33,901 nucleotides of DNA from Candidatus Omnitrophota bacterium (GTDB lineage Bacteria; Omnitrophota; Gorgyraeia; JAGLLT01): the NCBI GenBank assembly GCA_023140385.1, contig JAGLLT010000031.1, forward strand, positions 1 to 33,901. The letters run 5' to 3'. Below the pieces are notes generated by a model. It was not told the origin of the DNA, made no database searches, and worked only from the letters and a program-made list of their open reading frames with translations. Made by a program: the position numbers and the translations under genes. Below, one piece after another: positions 31,725 to 33,901 of the stretch. Position 1 is the stretch's first letter. Every line of letters begins with the position of its first letter.

Positions 31725-33901
31725 AATATTATTCACGATTTATTCAACTGGTTTCGCGGGAACCGAGAAGCAATTGTATTCTTTATGTAAGAATATATCT
31801 GATGATTTTGATATAACTATAATCTGCCCCAAAGATAGCCGCATAAATGAAGAATTTACGAATTTAAATGTAAATATTAAGAATTACGAATTTAAGTTGA
31901 ATGAGATCGTTGATATTTCAACGTATATCAAAAAAGAGTGCTTTGATATTGTACACAACTATCTTGGCAAGGCAGAACTCATAGGCACATTAGCCGCAAA
32001 GCTGGCAGGTGTTAAGTATGTTATTACAACAAAACACTTTATAAAGCCGGCATATACATTAAGAAGTCCGTTAAAAAAATATTTGTCATTATTAAGCCAT
32101 AAATTTATCAACCGCCTAAACTCGAAGATAATAACTGTATCGGAGTCAGTAAGGGAAGTAACCGTAAAAAGAGAAGGTGAGGCTCTTAGTAAAGTTATCA
32201 CGGTTTATAACGGCACAGGCATTGAGAGTAAGGACGCGGTTAAATCTGCCGGGTTTAAAATAGGCACATTGTCAAGATTGTCTGAAGAAAAGGGCATTGA
32301 GTATTTAATTGAGGCCATGCCTCAAGTTTTAAAGAAATATCCAAACGCCAAGTGTCTAATTGCCGGAAGGGGGCCATCAGAGCATATATTAAAGCAAAAA
32401 GTTGATGCCTTAGGCTTAGGAGATAATGTTAAGTTTGTGGGCTTTGTAGATGATATAAAGGTTTTTTTAGACGAACTTGATATATTTGTACTTCCCGCTA
32501 TAGAAGAGCCATTTGGCCTTGCAATAATAGAAGCCCAGATGAGAGGTAAGCCTGTAATTGCTACAGATGCCGGCGGCCCAAAAGAAATCATAATCAATGG
32601 TAAAAGTGGTTTACTGGTATCACCAAAAGACTCGAAATCACTTGCAAATGGAGTGATATCGCTATTTGAGAATAGAGAATATGCTTATAAATTAGCTCTT
32701 GAGGGCCAAAAAAGAGCCAAAGAGCTCTTTGCCGCTGATCGTATGGCTCAAGAAACGGCTAAAGTCTATGAAGAATTGCTTAACCCTGATAAGATTGAAA
32801 AAAAGTCTAAGGTTTTAATTATCGGCCATCACTTTGTGACTAAAAATAACCAAAGGCGCATTGAAGAGTTAGCTAAGCATAAAGATTTAGAGATTAGCCT
32901 TTTGAGTCCATATTGGTGGCATGAAGAATCCCGTAAGGTTTATTTAGAAAAGGATTATGATAAAAGTTATGCTATACATAAAGGAAGAACATTATTCACA
33001 AATCACACAGCCTTGAGTTTTTATCTGTTTAGTGTTTATAAGTTATTATGGAGCATTAAACCGGATATTATCGAGCTATCTGAAGAACCCTGGAGCTTAA
33101 CTACCTTTCAGGTATTGCTATTTAAAAAGCTTTTTCTTAGAAAAAGCACGGTGATGTTTTATTCAGCCCAGAACATCAATAAAAAATACCCTTTTCCCTT
33201 TAATTTGATTGAGCGCTTTACATTATATAATGCTGATTATTGCAATTGCTGCAACAATGAAGTTGTTGATGTTTTAAAATCAAAAGGTTTAAAAAATAAG
33301 ATAAAGGTAGTGCCCTTAAGTTTTGATATACATAGATTTGAAAGGAAAGTCGCGCGAAATAGTAATTATTTCACTATAGGATTTGTAGGGAGGCTTGACG
33401 TAAAAAAAGGTATTTTTGATTTAGCTCGCGCTTTTAGTATGTTAAGTGAAGATTGCAGATTGCTAATAGTAGGCGATGGCCCTGCAAAAAATCAGCTTAT
33501 TGATATGTTAGAAAAATTAGGGGTATCAAAGAGGGTGAAATTAGCCGGCGCGATTAATATTAAAGATATCAATACCTGTTACCATAAAATGGATGCTTTG
33601 ATTATACCTTCAAAAACTACTAAACAATGGAAAGAACAGTTTGGACGTGTTATTGTAGAGGCTATGGCATCAGGCGTGCCGGTTATCGGTTCGGATTCGG
33701 GCTCAATACCCGAAGTTATGGCAAACTGCGGACTTCTATTTAAAGAAGGTGGCATTGAAGAATTGACTGAAAAGATAAATATACTAAAAAATGATAGCAA
33801 CCTTTGGCAGGAATTATCTGATTTTGGATATAAATTATCTCATGCCGTGTATACTCATAATAAGCGGGCTGAGGGTATTTATCAGATATATAAAGAGTTA
33901 A
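31711..33901 (+). CDS. fused tandem GT4 glycosyltransferase (3' end missing)
   Basis: The frame is open from ATG 31711 to the right edge: 730 codons without a stop. It contains two complete GT-B modules. Module 1 (about 1-357) starts KILFTIYSTGFAGTEKQLYS and has the EX7E pair E266/E274 in EEPFGLAIIEAQMRGKPVIA. Module 2 starts near residue 366 with KVLIIGHHFVTKNNQRRIEE. Its donor half begins GFVGRLDVKKGIFDLA, and its EX7E pair is E642/E650 (EQFGRVIVEAMASGVPVIG). Both modules keep their key residues, so a bifunctional enzyme adding two sugars, or making a repeating disaccharide, is likely. Its start overlaps Wzy by 14 nt. I checked the whole stretch for stops and found none. Confidence 0.85.
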   Translation, partial: MSKHKILFTIYSTGFAGTEKQLYSLCKNISDDFDITIICPKDSRINEEFTNLNVNIKNYEFKLNEIVDISTYIKKECFDIVHNYLGKAELIGTLAAKLAGVKYVITTKHFIKPAYTLRSPLKKYLSLLSHKFINRLNSKIITVSESVREVTVKREGEALSKVITVYNGTGIESKDAVKSAGFKIGTLSRLSEEKGIEYLIEAMPQVLKKYPNAKCLIAGRGPSEHILKQKVDALGLGDNVKFVGFVDDIKVFLDELDIFVLPAIEEPFGLAIIEAQMRGKPVIATDAGGPKEIIINGKSGLLVSPKDSKSLANGVISLFENREYAYKLALEGQKRAKELFAADRMAQETAKVYEELLNPDKIEKKSKVLIIGHHFVTKNNQRRIEELAKHKDLEISLLSPYWWHEESRKVYLEKDYDKSYAIHKGRTLFTNHTALSFYLFSVYKLLWSIKPDIIELSEEPWSLTTFQVLLFKKLFLRKSTVMFYSAQNINKKYPFPFNLIERFTLYNADYCNCCNNEVVDVLKSKGLKNKIKVVPLSFDIHRFERKVARNSNYFTIGFVGRLDVKKGIFDLARAFSMLSEDCRLLIVGDGPAKNQLIDMLEKLGVSKRVKLAGAINIKDINTCYHKMDALIIPSKTTKQWKEQFGRVIVEAMASGVPVIGSDSGSIPEVMANCGLLFKEGGIEELTEKINILKNDSNLWQELSDFGYKLSHAVYTHNKRAEGIYQIYKEL

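Overview
The window looks like a chromosomal piece of a Gram-negative (diderm) bacterium. A lipid-anchored outer-membrane polysaccharide export protein, HflK/HflC, a GspG-like prepilin and a Wzx/Wzy-type glycan locus all point that way. The pilin style, the AT-rich glycan cassette and the degenerate 7-bp intergenic repeats resemble what I know of uncultured Omnitrophota. That placement is an inference from gene style only. No rRNA, tRNA, CRISPR array, transposase or integrase was seen.

Left part (1-12917), housekeeping and membrane genes, all on the + strand: the 3' part of tex, a Uup-like ABC-F ATPase, an isolated family-4 glycosyltransferase, a VF530-type small DNA-binding protein, one likely and one doubtful lysine-rich micro-ORF closed by a strong terminator, and a LOG-family nucleotide hydrolase. 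Then come hflK-hflC, NAD(P)HX epimerase and a site-2-protease-like M50 peptidase. These are followed by a decayed S23/four-helix-bundle gene, a pilin with its own consensus promoter, and a run of CBS protein, CPA2-type antiporter, zinc-ribbon membrane protein and secreted/lipoprotein.

Middle (12918-13976), the only minus-strand island: a candidate free-standing small RNA with a consensus-like promoter and terminator, and rpmB (L28) with its own promoter and terminator. rpmB is flanked by two 85-bp direct repeats made of ATGAGCT-like heptads, and one of them has become the 3' end of rpmB.

Right part (13894-33901), an extracellular or capsular polysaccharide locus. A perfect sigma70-type promoter starts it. 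The first block (13977-17313, moderate GC) is a small MerR/BldC-like regulator, an OPX export lipoprotein, a GumC/Wzz co-polymerase and a CpsD-type tyrosine kinase carrying an N-terminal MshEN-like domain. About 410 bp of degenerate repeats separates it from a second, much more AT-rich block (17726-33901). That block encodes a methyltransferase, a WzxC-like flippase, GT4, FkbM methyltransferase, three GT2s, a hexapeptide acyltransferase, GT4, GT2, a GT-C/PMT-like membrane protein, a GT2 remnant, a methyltransferase, a GT2, a Wzy/O-antigen-ligase protein and a fused tandem GT4 that runs off the right edge. Most genes in this block overlap by 4 nt (ATGA/GTGA), so one translationally coupled transcript is likely. 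In the working model the transferases build a decorated repeat unit on an undecaprenyl carrier, the flippase moves it, Wzy polymerises it, and the co-polymerase, kinase and OPX protein control length and export. No initiating sugar-phosphate transferase lies in the window, so it must be elsewhere.

The points most worth follow-up are the MshEN-tyrosine kinase fusion, the candidate sRNA, the repeat-mediated extension of L28, and the repeat block at the boundary of the variable glycan cassette.
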